A DNA stretch of 64,000 nucleotides from Alkaliphilus sp. NP8 (GCA_015978205.1 JADWMM010000030.1:1-64000); one strand, 5' to 3'. Counted from the first letter of the stretch, positions 55,060 to 64,000 are shown. Notes: generated from the letters alone by a model not told the origin. Translations and numbers: made by a program.

Positions 55060-56196
55060 TTATAAAAGCATTTCTTGAAAAACGATATTAGAAAAATCTA
55101 TTCCCTTAGAAGTAAGTTTAATATAATGCTTGTCCCAAACTACAAGACCTTGCTCTTTAAGTTTATTAAACTGCTCTTTATATATTTCAAAAGGTGATAT
55201 ATTAAACCGTTCCTTAAATTCGTCTATAGAAATTCCATTAATTAATCTTAAACCTAAAAACATAAATTCACTTATTTCATCTTTTACCAATATATCTATC
55301 TTATTTTCTACAGGTAGTTTATCATTTTTTAGTAAACTTATGTACTTTTCTACTTCTTCAACATTATTAAATCTTTTTTTGTTAAAATATGAATGAGCTC
55401 CTGCTCCAAATCCAATATACGGTTTATTTTCCCAGTAAATTAAATTATGTTTACATTCAAATCCAGGTTTTGAAAAATTAGATATTTCATAGTGTTTATA
55501 CCCTTTTTCTTTTAAATACCTTATCGCATAATGATACATATTAATCTCTGTATCTTCATTAGGAAGTATTACTTTTTTATCCTCTACCCAGTTATGAAAA
55601 GGAGTATCTTCCTCAACTATTAGACTATAAGCTGAAATATGGGGTATATTCAAATCTACCATTTTTCTTAAACTTTCCTTCCAATCTTTTTTACTTTGAC
55701 TTGGCAAAGAAAACATAAGATCAGTATTAATATTTGTAAACCCTACTTTTCTAGCATCTTTTATGTTCTTTGTATATTCTTCAAAATCATGAATTCTACC
55801 TAGTGTTTTTAATAGATGGTTTTGACATGCCTGTAGCCCTATACTTAGACGATTTATTCCATTATCATAGTATTGCTTTAGATTATTATAATCTAAAGTT
55901 CCAGGATTAGATTCCATGGAAATCTCTGCATTATCTTCCACTATAAAGCTTTTGTTTAAAATATTCATAATTTCAGACATTTGTTTTCCACTTAAAATTG
56001 AAGGAGTTCCCCCACCAAAAAAGATTGTACCTACCGTATATTCCGCTAAACTAGACTTATATAAAGTAATTTCCTTTTTCAATGCTTTTATGTAATCTTC
56101 GATTAAATACTTTTTACCACTATAAGAATTAAAGTCACAATAAAAGCATTTCTTCTCACAAAATGGTATATGGATATATAATGCTATCGAGTTCAT
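55060..56196 (-). CDS. hemW: Heme chaperone HemW (radical SAM)
   Basis: Radical-SAM protein related to coproporphyrinogen III dehydrogenase but belonging to the HemW group, which binds and transfers heme. The cluster motif is C13-x3-C17-x2-C20 (PFCEKKCFYCDF), followed by TIFFGGGTPSIL and SMESNPGTLD. It lacks the extra cysteine after the motif typical of true HemN (CDF here). A C-terminal winged-helix-like domain is present. ATG 56196 (378 aa) follows AGAGGTGA. It sits between lepA and hrcA, its usual place. Confidence 0.93.
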   Translation of the reverse strand: MNSIALYIHIPFCEKKCFYCDFNSYSGKKYLIEDYIKALKKEITLYKSSLAEYTVGTIFFGGGTPSILSGKQMSEIMNILNKSFIVEDNAEISMESNPGTLDYNNLKQYYDNGINRLSIGLQACQNHLLKTLGRIHDFEEYTKNIKDARKVGFTNINTDLMFSLPSQSKKDWKESLRKMVDLNIPHISAYSLIVEEDTPFHNWVEDKKVILPNEDTEINMYHYAIRYLKEKGYKHYEISNFSKPGFECKHNLIYWENKPYIGFGAGAHSYFNKKRFNNVEEVEKYISLLKNDKLPVENKIDILVKDEISEFMFLGLRLINGISIDEFKERFNISPFEIYKEQFNKLKEQGLVVWDKHYIKLTSKGIDFSNIVFQEMLL

Positions 56197-56215
56197 TTTT
56201 AATTCACCTCTATTC

Positions 56216-56258
56216 AAAAAACTAGTAGTATCATTATAAAAGCATACTACTAGTTTTT
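56216..56258 (-). terminator. Terminator of lepA
   Basis: AAAAACTAGTAGTAT and ATACTACTAGTTTTT form a 15-bp stem with a 12-nt loop, ending in TTTTTT on the minus strand, between lepA and hemW. Confidence 0.82.
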
Positions 56259-56270
56259 GTAAATTGATTA

Positions 56271-58079
56271 TTAATTATCTAGTTTTAGTACAGACATAAA
56301 GGCTTTCTGTGGTACTTCCACATTTCCTACTTGTCTCATACGTTTCTTACCTTCTTTTTGTTTCTCAAGAAGCTTTTTCTTTCTCGATATATCTCCACCA
56401 TAACACTTGGACAATACATCTTTTCTAAGTGCTCTTATAGTTTCACGAGCTATTATTTTATTACCAATAGCAGCTTGAATTGGTATAGGAAATTGATGTC
56501 TAGGAATTTCATCTTTTAACTTATCGCACATAGATTTCCCTCTAGAATAAGCTTTACTCTCATGAACTATAAATGATAAAGCATCTACCTGCTCACTATT
56601 GATTAATATATCAAGCTTAACTAATTTAGCTTCTCTATATCCTATAAATTCGTAATCTAAAGATCCATATCCCTTTGTTTTTGATTTAAGTGCATCGAAA
56701 AAATCGAAAATCACTTCATTTAATGGCATTTCATAATGAAGATTTACTCTATTTTCATCAATATATTCCATATTCTTCATATCTCCACGACGATCTTGGC
56801 ATAACTCCATAGCTGCACCTACATAATCATTTGGAATCATAATTACAGTTTTAACTATAGGTTCTTCCATAATTCTTATTTCTTGAGGATCTGGCATATT
56901 AGCTGGATTTTGAATCATTAAAACTTCTTCATCTGTTTTAGTAACTCTATATATAACACTCGGAGCGGTAGTTATAATATCTAGATTAAATTCTCTTTCT
57001 AATCTTTCCTGAATAATTTCCATATGAAGTAAACCTAAAAATCCACATCTAAACCCAAATCCTAATGCAGCAGAGCTTTCTGGTTCAAAAACAAGTGCAG
57101 CATCATTAACTTGAAGTTTTTCAAGTGCATCTCTTATATCTTCATACTTTTCACCTTCTGCAGGATAAACACCACAATATACCATAGAATTTACTTTTCT
57201 ATAGCCTGGTAATGGCTCTGGTGTTGGATTTGACGCATCAGTAATTGTATCACCTACACGACAGTTTCTAACATCTTTAATACTTGCAGCTACATACCCT
57301 ACATCTCCTGCAGATAGAGAGTCTAGAGGAATTTGTCCTGGCGAAAAAGCACCTACTTCTACTACTTCAAATTCTTTGTTAGTGGCCATCATCTTTATTT
57401 TCATACCTTTTTTCATTTGACCTTCTAAAACTCTAATATAAGCTACAACACCTTTGTAGCTATCATAATATGAGTCAAATATTAACGCCTTTAGTGGCGC
57501 ATCTATATCTCCTTGAGGAGATGGAACATTTTTTACAATAGATTCTAAAACATCTTCAATATTAAGTCCTTCTTTTGCTGAAATTAATGGAGCTTCACTT
57601 GCATCTAATCCTATAATATCTTCAATTTCTGTTTTTATTTCTTCTGGTCTAGCACTTGGTAAATCTATCTTATTAATAACTGGTATTAGTTCTAAATCTT
57701 GCTCTAAAGCTAAATATACATTAGCTAATGTTTGAGCTTCTATACCTTGTGCCGCATCAACAATTAATACTGCGCCTTCACAGGCTGCTAAACTTCTAGA
57801 TACTTCGTATGTAAAGTCTACATGACCTGGCGTATCTATTAAGTTTAAATAATATTCCTCACCATCTTTTGCCTTATATATTAAACGAATCGTTTGTAGC
57901 TTTATTGTTATACCACGCTCTCTCTCCAAGTCCATATTATCTAATACCTGGTTTTGCATTTCCCTTTGTGAAATTAATCCAGTATACTCGATAAGTCGGT
58001 CCGCCAAGGTAGATTTGCCGTGGTCTATGTGGGCGATAATAGAGAAATTACGAATCTTCTTTTGTCTATCGCTTGGCAT
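56271..58079 (-). CDS. lepA: Elongation factor 4 (LepA)
   Basis: Ribosomal GTPase that back-translocates or assists ribosome biogenesis. G1 is AHIDHGKST (~16-24), G2 region [11 protein letters not shown]3 DTPGHVDF, G4 NKIDLP. Domains II, III and V follow, and the LepA-specific C-terminal domain (ending with [23 protein letters not shown]) is present. Length 602 aa is standard. Strong AAGGAGG site. A terminator follows, so hemW is expressed separately or by read-through. Confidence 0.98.
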   Translation of the reverse strand: MPSDRQKKIRNFSIIAHIDHGKSTLADRLIEYTGLISQREMQNQVLDNMDLERERGITIKLQTIRLIYKAKDGEEYYLNLIDTPGHVDFTYEVSRSLAACEGAVLIVDAAQGIEAQTLANVYLALEQDLELIPVINKIDLPSARPEEIKTEIEDIIGLDASEAPLISAKEGLNIEDVLESIVKNVPSPQGDIDAPLKALIFDSYYDSYKGVVAYIRVLEGQMKKGMKIKMMATNKEFEVVEVGAFSPGQIPLDSLSAGDVGYVAASIKDVRNCRVGDTITDASNPTPEPLPGYRKVNSMVYCGVYPAEGEKYEDIRDALEKLQVNDAALVFEPESSAALGFGFRCGFLGLLHMEIIQERLEREFNLDIITTAPSVIYRVTKTDEEVLMIQNPANMPDPQEIRIMEEPIVKTVIMIPNDYVGAAMELCQDRRGDMKNMEYIDENRVNLHYEMPLNEVIFDFFDALKSKTKGYGSLDYEFIGYREAKLVKLDILINSEQVDALSFIVHESKAYSRGKSMCDKLKDEIPRHQFPIPIQAAIGNKIIARETIRALRKDVLSKCYGGDISRKKKLLEKQKEGKKRMRQVGNVEVPQKAFMSVLKLDN

Positions 58080-58160
58080 ATCATTTCCTCCTTAACTATT
58101 GCATAATTTCCTAAATTATATCATAATCACCTTATCTTTTGTAGACAAGAGTATTGTTTC

Positions 58161-58195
58161 TATATAATAGAAAAGTAAAACTTTTCTATTATATA
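58161..58195 (-). repeat. Perfect inverted repeat upstream of lepA
   Basis: TATATAATAGAAAAG (58161-58175) and its exact complement (58181-58195) form a 15-bp hairpin directly after the terminator at 58195-58223, making two tandem hairpins in the gap. It may be a back-up terminator or an operator near the lepA promoter. Confidence 0.6.
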
Positions 58196-58223
58196 AAAAA
58201 TGTCGGATTATCCGACATTTTTA
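58195..58223 (-). terminator. Terminator after the 102-aa gene downstream of spoIIP
   Basis: AAATGTCGGA/TCCGACATTT with loop TTA (58201-58217 core), followed by TTTTTT on the minus strand, just after the stop at 58238. Confidence 0.88.
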
Positions 58224-58237
58224 TTGTAATAATGTTG

Positions 58238-58546
58238 TCATCTACTTTCAATCCATATCCTAACATTATAAGTCATTTCTTTAAATTCTGCAAATAAATT
58301 ATCTATTGTATTTTTCATTTCTAAAGTATCAATCAAATAAGAACTTCCCATTACTTGTACAATATATTCATTATTTTCTATTTGCTCATACCCTATTAAT
58401 CTATATTCGTCTATACCTAACATAGTCCTTACTTGAAAATCTACAGTTATTAATGATGAAATTAATAAAATGGCCAATATAAAAAAATATACTTTTTTAT
58501 AATTTTGAGATTTTTTCTCTAATCTTTTACGCTCAACTCTGTTCAT
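58238..58546 (-). CDS. Single-pass membrane protein (102 aa) between spoIIP and lepA
   Basis: Unrecognised. A basic N-terminus (MNRVERKRLEKKSQNYKK) leads to one membrane helix (residues ~18-36, VYFFILAILLISSLITV). About 65 extracytoplasmic residues with alternating hydrophobic pattern and a C-terminal VRIWIESR follow. It starts at ATG 58546 after GGTGATG, about 45 nt downstream of spoIIP, and ends at a clear terminator, so it is likely in the gpr-spoIIP sporulation transcript. A sporulation role is inferred only from position. Confidence 0.7.
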   Translation of the reverse strand: MNRVERKRLEKKSQNYKKVYFFILAILLISSLITVDFQVRTMLGIDEYRLIGYEQIENNEYIVQVMGSSYLIDTLEMKNTIDNLFAEFKEMTYNVRIWIESR

Positions 58547-58591
58547 TTACATCACCATTAATATTCTTATCTTTTTTTGTATATTTTAAAC

Positions 58592-59884
58592 TTACTCTAC
58601 TAATAAATCCAAAGAGTCCGCTAATACATCTCCTAAATAATATCCTGCTTTCTTTGCTTCTTCTATTGTATTAGTTGTACTTCCAACTTCAATTAATGCA
58701 GAATAATCAGATAAATACTGATTATATCTTCCATATTGAGCTACTAAAGGTTCTTTACTAAAACCAGGGTATTTACTATCACTTACACCCTTAATGAAAT
58801 TAGCAAATTTTTCTACTTCTTTTTTATTTTCAGTTCTTCCACCTATAACAAATTGAAATCTAGATGAATCTTCTCCATTTATTTTAATTCTATTCCTTTT
58901 AATCAAATTTGAGTCTATAGTTTCATATGCATCTCTATGTATATCTAAAACTACTTTTATTGATGGATTTTCTTTTAATATATTTTCTGCCGTAACAACT
59001 GACCTTCCATAGGATCCATTATAAGAAGGATAGTCATGATAGGTACCATCATGTATTACATTGTATCCTCTTTTTTCTAACTCTTTTTTTATAGCTTGAG
59101 CTACAGCAATTACAGAATATTCTTTTCTTAAAGTATGGAAATTCCCTTCTTTGGCTGGCTTATAAGACTCTGTTCCATGTGTGTGATAAATTAAAACACT
59201 AGGTTTATCTTTTTCAACTTTTATACTTTTAGGTTTAGGTATATCTTTTATGTTTGCTTTTAAATTTGAATCCAAACTATCTACAACATCGTCTTCACCT
59301 ATTATATATATTCCTTCTTTAACTTCTCTAAGGTCATCATCCTCTTCTAATTTATCTTCATCAATATAATATTCAGAGTCAACATTTGCATCTACTGTTG
59401 TTGTTTCTTCTTCCCCATCATAATTAACAAAATGAATTTCTCTGGACCAATCCTGTTCTACTTCTTCGTTATTGTTTTCCTTATTAGGCATATTAGCCAT
59501 AACAGTTTCATGATGTGCAGCTAAAACTGGAAACTGAGCTTGTACAAAAGTTAAGGGATTCTTAATATCAATCTTAAATATATTATTTAACATTGAAGAT
59601 GTTATATCCTTAACTGAAAAAATCGGATTATATTTTTTTTCAATATCTCTATTTGGAAACATATGCTGAACTGTCGTTTTCAAAAAATCATTATCTATCT
59701 TTTCATCATTATTTATTTCTTTATTTAAATTTAAAGTTTGTACTTGATTACTTTCATAATAACTTGAATCCATAGATTGCTTGTTACCTATTAGTTTAGC
59801 CATAGAAAACAATATTATCAAAATCAATAATGAAATAACAATGTTATAGTAAGCTTTTGATGACTTTTTTTTATAATTATTCAA
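58592..59884 (-). CDS. spoIIP: Stage II sporulation protein P
   Basis: Peptidoglycan amidase/endopeptidase of the SpoIIDMP engulfment complex. An N-terminal membrane anchor (~11-28), a variable acidic middle and the C-terminal SpoIIP domain (~230-430) with metal-binding histidines in LIYHTHGTESYKPA and VVLDIHRDAYE are seen. The C-terminal ALIEVGSTTNTIEEA is conserved. The start is TTG 59884, preceded by AGGTAGGTG, which also forms the 3' arm of the gpr terminator (59887-59944). Length 430 aa fits. Confidence 0.94.
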   Translation of the reverse strand: MNNYKKKSSKAYYNIVISLLILIILFSMAKLIGNKQSMDSSYYESNQVQTLNLNKEINNDEKIDNDFLKTTVQHMFPNRDIEKKYNPIFSVKDITSSMLNNIFKIDIKNPLTFVQAQFPVLAAHHETVMANMPNKENNNEEVEQDWSREIHFVNYDGEEETTTVDANVDSEYYIDEDKLEEDDDLREVKEGIYIIGEDDVVDSLDSNLKANIKDIPKPKSIKVEKDKPSVLIYHTHGTESYKPAKEGNFHTLRKEYSVIAVAQAIKKELEKRGYNVIHDGTYHDYPSYNGSYGRSVVTAENILKENPSIKVVLDIHRDAYETIDSNLIKRNRIKINGEDSSRFQFVIGGRTENKKEVEKFANFIKGVSDSKYPGFSKEPLVAQYGRYNQYLSDYSALIEVGSTTNTIEEAKKAGYYLGDVLADSLDLLVE

Positions 59885-59886
59885 TT

Positions 59887-59944
59887 AAAGCACCTACCTT
59901 TTCATAAGTATTATATAAATAACTATGAAAAAAGTAGGTGCTTT
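59887..59944 (-). terminator. gpr terminator overlapping the spoIIP ribosome binding site
   Basis: AAAGCACCTAC and GTAGGTGCTTT (59887-59897 with 59934-59944), extended by a TTTTCATA/TATGAAAA stem. On the minus strand the 3' arm contains the AGGTAGGTG used by spoIIP, so read-through RNA would hide that site. Confidence 0.75.
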
Positions 59945-59959
59945 ATTCCCATAATAATT

Positions 59960-60934
59960 TTAATTTATATATCTATTAACATCTTTTAGGTCAATTCCTG
60001 GATGTACAGAAATATTTATACCATTTGCAATTATTTGTGATAGATTAACAATTATCTCATCTACTTCTTTTGGGGTTACAATTATATTTGCACTATATGG
60101 TTCTAGTACCTCTCTTATCAATTGATATTTTTCTTCTTGTTTCAGTTCTTTTAACATATTATAAAATTGTGATCCAACTTTAGCTGCATTTGAAAAAGAA
60201 TTAATCACTTTATCTATAGTATCGCTAGTTAATGTTGCAGCATCAACTACTGTAGGCACCCCTACAGCTATAACTGGTACACCTAAATTTTCTTCATTTA
60301 AAGCTTTTCTTTTATTTCCTAGTCCAGATCCAGGTGAAATACCAGTTGTTGAAATTTGTATAGTAGAGTTAACTCTTTCCATCTTTCTTGAAGCTAATGC
60401 ATCTATAACAATAACTATATCTGGCTTCGATTTTTCTACAATTCCTTTTACTACTTCACTAGTTTCTAAGCCTGTAGTCCCCATTACTCCAGGGGAAATA
60501 GCGCTTACTTCTGATACATCTGTATCCTCTTTTTTATTATAAAGTTGAAATAAATGTCTTGTAACAAATACTTTTGATACAACCTTAGGTCCTAAAGCAT
60601 CTGGGGTTACATTCCAATTACCAAGACCTACTATAAGGGCTTTAAGGTTTTTCTTCTGAGGAACTAAAGCTTTAAGTTCCTTTGCTAAAAGTTGACTTGC
60701 TTCATCTTTAAAATCAGCATCTGCTTTTCTAAAACTACTGCTTTCCAATGTAATATAGCTACCTTTTGATTTGCCTATTATTTCAGCTCCTTCGTTATCT
60801 AACACCTCTACCCTTGTAACTAGCACATCTTTTATCTCTTCTTTATCCACAGATACTCCTGGAATTTCTACATTTTTTTCTTCTTTATAAATTTCTCTAG
60901 CCTCTAAAGCCAAGTCTGTACGTAAATTTAACAT
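59960..60934 (-). CDS. gpr: Spore germination protease GPR
   Basis: Atypical aspartic protease that degrades small acid-soluble proteins when spores germinate. The N-terminal MLNLRTDLALEAREIY is the propeptide region. The core has VGLGNWNVTPDALGPKVV (family motif), VTRHLF, SAISPGVMGTTGLETSEVV, VIVIDALASRKMERVN and TTGISPGSGLGNKRKAL. Length 324 aa is normal. AGAGGTGA precedes ATG 60934. It is divergent from rpsT and upstream of spoIIP, as in Bacillus. Confidence 0.96.
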   Translation of the reverse strand: MLNLRTDLALEAREIYKEEKNVEIPGVSVDKEEIKDVLVTRVEVLDNEGAEIIGKSKGSYITLESSSFRKADADFKDEASQLLAKELKALVPQKKNLKALIVGLGNWNVTPDALGPKVVSKVFVTRHLFQLYNKKEDTDVSEVSAISPGVMGTTGLETSEVVKGIVEKSKPDIVIVIDALASRKMERVNSTIQISTTGISPGSGLGNKRKALNEENLGVPVIAVGVPTVVDAATLTSDTIDKVINSFSNAAKVGSQFYNMLKELKQEEKYQLIREVLEPYSANIIVTPKEVDEIIVNLSQIIANGINISVHPGIDLKDVNRYIN

Positions 60935-61083
60935 ATATTCACCTCTTTAAATAAATTATAAATATTTATTACCTTAATGCTTAGTATTTGTAAATTTATA
61001 ATAATTATTGTAAATAAAAAATTATTTAAAAAGTATACATTCCTTGTTTATTGTTAATAAAGAAAATATAATTTTATTTTTTA

Positions 61084-61112
61084 TTGCATTATGCAAGCTT
61101 TTCTGATAAAAT
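61084..61112 (+). promoter_or_regulatory. Promoter of rpsT
   Basis: TTGCAT (61084-61089), 17-nt spacer, TAAAAT (61107-61112); start predicted near 61119, about 30 nt before the rpsT start codon. Confidence 0.65.
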
Positions 61113-61147
61113 TACATGTGTTAATGACACACAAGGGGGTGAACATA

Positions 61148-61411
61148 TTGGCAAATATCAAATCTGCAAAGAAAAGAATCTTAGTTATCAATAAGAAAAC
61201 AGCAAGAAATAAGATGATTAAATCACAACTTAAGACTGCAGTCAGAAGATTTGAAGAAGCTTTAGCTGCTGAGAATTATGAAGAAGCAAAAACAAAGTTA
61301 AGATTTGTTGAAAAGAAACTTTCTCAAGCTGCTTCTAAAGGAACTATCCATAAGTCTACAGCATCAAGAAAAGTTTCTAGACTTGCTCAAAAACTTAACA
61401 AAGCAATGTAA
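61148..61411 (+). CDS. rpsT: 30S ribosomal protein S20
   Basis: Primary 16S rRNA-binding protein. Sequence ANIKSAKKRILVINKKTARNKMIKSQLKTAVRRFEEAL through the HKSTASRKVSRLAQKLNKAM end is diagnostic. The start is TTG 61148 (87 aa), after AAGGGGGTGA; earlier in-frame starts extend unnaturally into the leader. S20 commonly uses a non-ATG start, which aids autoregulation. It lies on the opposite strand between gpr and holA, its usual place. Confidence 0.97.
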   Translation: MANIKSAKKRILVINKKTARNKMIKSQLKTAVRRFEEALAAENYEEAKTKLRFVEKKLSQAASKGTIHKSTASRKVSRLAQKLNKAM

Positions 61412-61465
61412 TACCCCTTTATTAATTCTGATAAAACCGTGTCTTAGTGTTTGTAAATAAAAATC

Positions 61466-61491
61466 AAGCGTACAATTCTGTACGCTTTTTT
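61466..61491 (+). terminator. Terminator of rpsT
   Basis: AAGCGTACA/TGTACGCTT with loop ATTC, followed by TTTT; converges on the holA stop. Confidence 0.88.
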
Positions 61492-61511
61492 GCTGTATAT
61501 TTTTACTTTAA

Positions 61512-62546
61512 CTATTTACAAATTTCCATAACCAACATTTCCATAGCCATTTTTTCATCCATCTTACTAGTCTTAATCATTATATCTACGTCTAAAAAAG
61601 TATTAAGAATCCCTCTCAATTCTTCTATAGAAAATCTTTTGCTTTGTGTTGCACATTTTGAAACTACAAATGGATGTAAATTTAATTTAGAAGCTATATT
61701 TTTACTTGTATATCCTTCATCTAGTAATAACTTTACAGAAAGAATATTTTTCATTTGATTTCCTAAGGTTGTTAATACTTTTAGAATAGGTTCTCCCTGC
61801 TCTAAAATATGATTTAATCTTTTAATAGATTCAGATGGATTGCGTTTTTCTACAGAATCTATTAGTTTAAATATATTGTTTTGAAAACTTGAACTTAATA
61901 TTTTTTCTATATGATCCTGTTCTAGTTTTTCTTCCTCTCCCATAAATGATATGACTTTTTTGACTTCATTTTCAACATCTAAAAGATTTTTAGATGCATT
62001 TTTTCCTAAGTAATCTAAATTGTTTTTTAGTATAGATAATTCCTTTACTTCTATAGACTTTCCGTAAGATTTAAATATCTTTTTTATCCATTTATTAAAC
62101 TCATTATCATTAAGCTTTGTAAATTCTACTATATCACCATGATTCTTTATCTCTTTTACAATTTTTCTTCTCGTATCAATAGAAGAAACATCATAAAATA
62201 CCACAGTTGCACTTTCAGGTATTTTTTTTATATAATCGACTATATAGTTTTGGTCTTCTTCAGAAAAGTTTTTAGACTTTCCTTTAAATATATCCAAACC
62301 TTTTATATACACCAATTTTTTTTCAGACATAAAAGGCAATGTCTCACATGTATCTACTATTTTTTCTACACTAATTTCTTTAGCATCTAAAATTGTATAG
62401 TTAAGTTGTTCTAAACTAGGATCTACCAATTTTCTTTTTAGTTTTTCTAAAGTGTCATTAATTAAATAAATTTCTTCACCATAAAACAAGTATACGTTTT
62501 TTATTTCATCTTTTTTTATACAATTTATTATATCCTTATAATTCAT
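61512..62546 (-). CDS. holA: DNA polymerase III subunit delta
   Basis: Clamp-loader subunit that opens the beta clamp. The N-terminal AAA+-like domain has NVYLFYGEEIYLINDTLEKLK, a family motif, and degenerate Walker features. The middle carries DLLDVENEVKK-like LLDVENEVKKVISF, and the C-terminal collar domain has QNNIFKLIDSVEKRNPSESIKRLNHIL. Length 344 aa is normal. Its ATG lies within the end of comEC (11-nt overlap), the conserved comEC-holA pair. Confidence 0.95.
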   Translation of the reverse strand: MNYKDIINCIKKDEIKNVYLFYGEEIYLINDTLEKLKRKLVDPSLEQLNYTILDAKEISVEKIVDTCETLPFMSEKKLVYIKGLDIFKGKSKNFSEEDQNYIVDYIKKIPESATVVFYDVSSIDTRRKIVKEIKNHGDIVEFTKLNDNEFNKWIKKIFKSYGKSIEVKELSILKNNLDYLGKNASKNLLDVENEVKKVISFMGEEEKLEQDHIEKILSSSFQNNIFKLIDSVEKRNPSESIKRLNHILEQGEPILKVLTTLGNQMKNILSVKLLLDEGYTSKNIASKLNLHPFVVSKCATQSKRFSIEELRGILNTFLDVDIMIKTSKMDEKMAMEMLVMEICK

Positions 62547-64000
62547 AAGTTATCATTAACTCCTCTTTTAGGTTTTTACTTTCTTTTCTCTTATATAAAA
62601 AATATATAGTACCAAGAAGTATATAATAGCACGCTATATATTTAAATTTTATTTGATTAACTTCAAAGCTTCCATATGGTATTATGGCACATTTCATAGA
62701 TATCCAATTAATATAACTTAAAAGTGAATTACTTATTTGATTTATAAAAAAACCTAATTCAAAGGATATTAATCCAACTGAAATACCTATAAATAATATA
62801 GATAATATAGGTCCTAATAAAGGTACAATTAAAAGATTTGTAACTAAAGATATTACAGATATTTGATTAAAATAATATGCCATAATAGGCAATGTGCCTA
62901 TTTGAGCTGATAATGTAATTGCTACTAATGGAGCTAAAAATCCTATTTTTTCACCTAATTTTTTGTTTATAATAGGGCTTAAAAGCAATATACTTAATGT
63001 TGCTACAAATGATAATTGAAAAGAAATAGAAAAAATAGATAGCGGCCTATAAATTAGTAACATACACGCTATAAAAAACAATGCATTTATACTATCATAT
63101 CTTCTATTTAAAAAGTAAGCCATAACATATAATGCATACATACTAACTGCTCTTACTATTGATACAGGGAAGTAAACCATATATGAATAAAAAATTAAGA
63201 TTAAAATTACTAAACATAATCTTGTATTTCTTCCAACCTTAATTAGTTTTAAAGCATTATCTATTATAATTACTATTAATCCAACATGCAAGCCAGAAAC
63301 TGCCATTATGTGTGCAGTACCTGTTTTAGAAAATATATCGAGTTTTTCCTCAGATAAATATCCTTGATTACCAAAAACTATACTTTTAGCTATATCACCA
63401 TTTTCAGAATCTAAAGTACTATCTAGAAAATCTTCTATGTATATTTTTATTTTATAGCTTTTCTGTCTAAATTTATTTTTTCTATAATCAGATGTGCTAT
63501 TTATTTCTATATTTTCTATGCCTGCTTCTAATATATATTCTATACCTTTACTTTTCAAAAAAAGCTCATAACTATTTAATTCATTTTCACTGGTCCTTTT
63601 TAATACTTTTGTTATATTACTACTTCTTATCTCTATTATATCATCTATAAGAAGTTCAGCACTATTAAGTGTTGATTCATATATTTTGAGTTGAGATTTT
63701 TTATATACTTTAATATTTTTATTGCTTTTCTCTAAATATAAATCTATTATTTCTACCTCATATACACTAAAACCTTTTTTAAAAGACCCTTCATTCAAAA
63801 TTCTAGCATTAATTATCACATTTTGGGGAGCAGATACTACTAGTATATCTCCTATAATACTGTGGTTATAAAGATAGTACCCTAATATACTTGTTGTTAT
63901 AAGGATAGAAATTACAAATCCTTCTTCAGTAAACAAAAATACAATTAAAGATATAATTAGTGAATAAAATACAAAGTTTAAAGAAATAGAATATTCAAAA
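62536..64000 (-). CDS. comEC: ComEC/Rec2-family competence protein (5' end outside window)
   Basis: Membrane channel protein for DNA uptake. The open frame continues without a stop to the right edge, so the start lies beyond 64000; a TTG at 63936 is not the true start. 487 residues are visible. N-terminal membrane helices and an OB/DUF4131-like soluble part (~60-180) precede the competence domain with FSKTGTAHIMAVSGLHVGLI and about eight membrane helices (VRAVSMYALYVMAYFLNRRYDSINALF). The protein ends soon after the last helix (YKRKESKNLKEELMITYEL). It therefore lacks the C-terminal metallo-beta-lactamase domain of full ComEC. Confidence 0.92.
   Translation of the reverse strand, partial: FEYSISLNFVFYSLIISLIVFLFTEEGFVISILITTSILGYYLYNHSIIGDILVVSAPQNVIINARILNEGSFKKGFSVYEVEIIDLYLEKSNKNIKVYKKSQLKIYESTLNSAELLIDDIIEIRSSNITKVLKRTSENELNSYELFLKSKGIEYILEAGIENIEINSTSDYRKNKFRQKSYKIKIYIEDFLDSTLDSENGDIAKSIVFGNQGYLSEEKLDIFSKTGTAHIMAVSGLHVGLIVIIIDNALKLIKVGRNTRLCLVILILIFYSYMVYFPVSIVRAVSMYALYVMAYFLNRRYDSINALFFIACMLLIYRPLSIFSISFQLSFVATLSILLLSPIINKKLGEKIGFLAPLVAITLSAQIGTLPIMAYYFNQISVISLVTNLLIVPLLGPILSILFIGISVGLISFELGFFINQISNSLLSYINWISMKCAIIPYGSFEVNQIKFKYIACYYILLGTIYFLYKRKESKNLKEELMITYEL

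Noticed and set aside
61091-61147. Longer N-terminus of ribosomal protein S20
   Set aside because: The extension overlaps the promoter and ribosome binding site and is not part of the S20 family; TTG 61148 fits both.
1-64000. CRISPR array, prophage, integrative element or tRNA genes
   Set aside because: No regularly spaced repeats, phage structural genes, integrase or tRNA cloverleaf were found on either strand by reading; a tool search could still reveal a short missed tRNA.

Overview
The window is very AT-rich DNA from a spore-forming, low-GC Gram-positive bacterium of the class Clostridia. Evidence for this: the endospore genes gpr, spoIIP, yqfC and yqfD; lipoprotein signal peptides; strong AGGAGG-type ribosome binding sites with frequent TTG and GTG starts; a T-box leader; a CIRCE/HrcA system; and a gene order (comEC-holA-rpsT-gpr-spoIIP-lepA-hemW-hrcA-grpE-dnaK-dnaJ-prmA-rsmE-mtaB ... 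phoH-pgpH-ybeY-dgkA-cdd-era-yqzL-recO-glyS ... dnaG-sigA) typical of Firmicute chromosomes. An anaerobe of the Tissierellales/Peptostreptococcaceae type is plausible, but the species cannot be fixed from sequence alone. No CRISPR array, tRNA, rRNA or intact mobile element was seen.

Positions 1-7160 hold oligopeptide uptake genes on the minus strand: the start of one solute-binding lipoprotein gene (cut by the window edge), then a complete oppA-oppB-oppC-oppD-oppF operon ending in a 63-residue membrane protein gene. Positions 7160-20530 are the accessory part: a Nudix CoA-pyrophosphatase-like gene; a two-gene unit of an orphan PglX-type (BREX-like) adenine methyltransferase and a lipoprotein; a LytS/LytTR two-component system next to a CstA-family (probably pyruvate) transporter; a fluoride riboswitch controlling a cation:proton antiporter operon that contains an overlooked 39-residue membrane peptide; an RNase H and a PatB/MalY aminotransferase; and a broken GGDEF gene beside what looks like the end of an insertion sequence.

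Positions 20530-36740 are housekeeping genes: rnpB; nif3 and trmK; sigA and dnaG; pyruvate phosphate dikinase with its PpsR regulator and a CcpN-like repressor; glyS behind a glycine T-box plus an extra three-way RNA fold; a DUF4342 gene; recO-yqzL-era-cdd; and a YerB-like lipoprotein. Positions 36840-46800 carry membrane and RNA-metabolism genes: a diacylglycerol kinase fused to a PAP2 phosphatase domain, ybeY, the c-di-AMP phosphodiesterase gene pgpH, phoH, yqfD/yqfC, a floA/nfeD membrane-microdomain unit, yqeY, rpsU and a HIT gene. Positions 46880-64000 hold mtaB-rsmE-prmA, the heat-shock operon hrcA-grpE-dnaK-dnaJ under one CIRCE-controlled promoter, hemW, lepA, spoIIP, gpr, rpsT on the opposite strand, holA, and comEC running off the right edge.

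The points most worth a second look are: the orphan PglX-like methyltransferase translationally coupled to a lipoprotein; the fluoride-switched antiporter operon with its tiny membrane partner; the three-way RNA structure between the T-box terminator and glyS; the gpr-spoIIP terminator that contains the spoIIP ribosome binding site; and the GGDEF/insertion-sequence scar.
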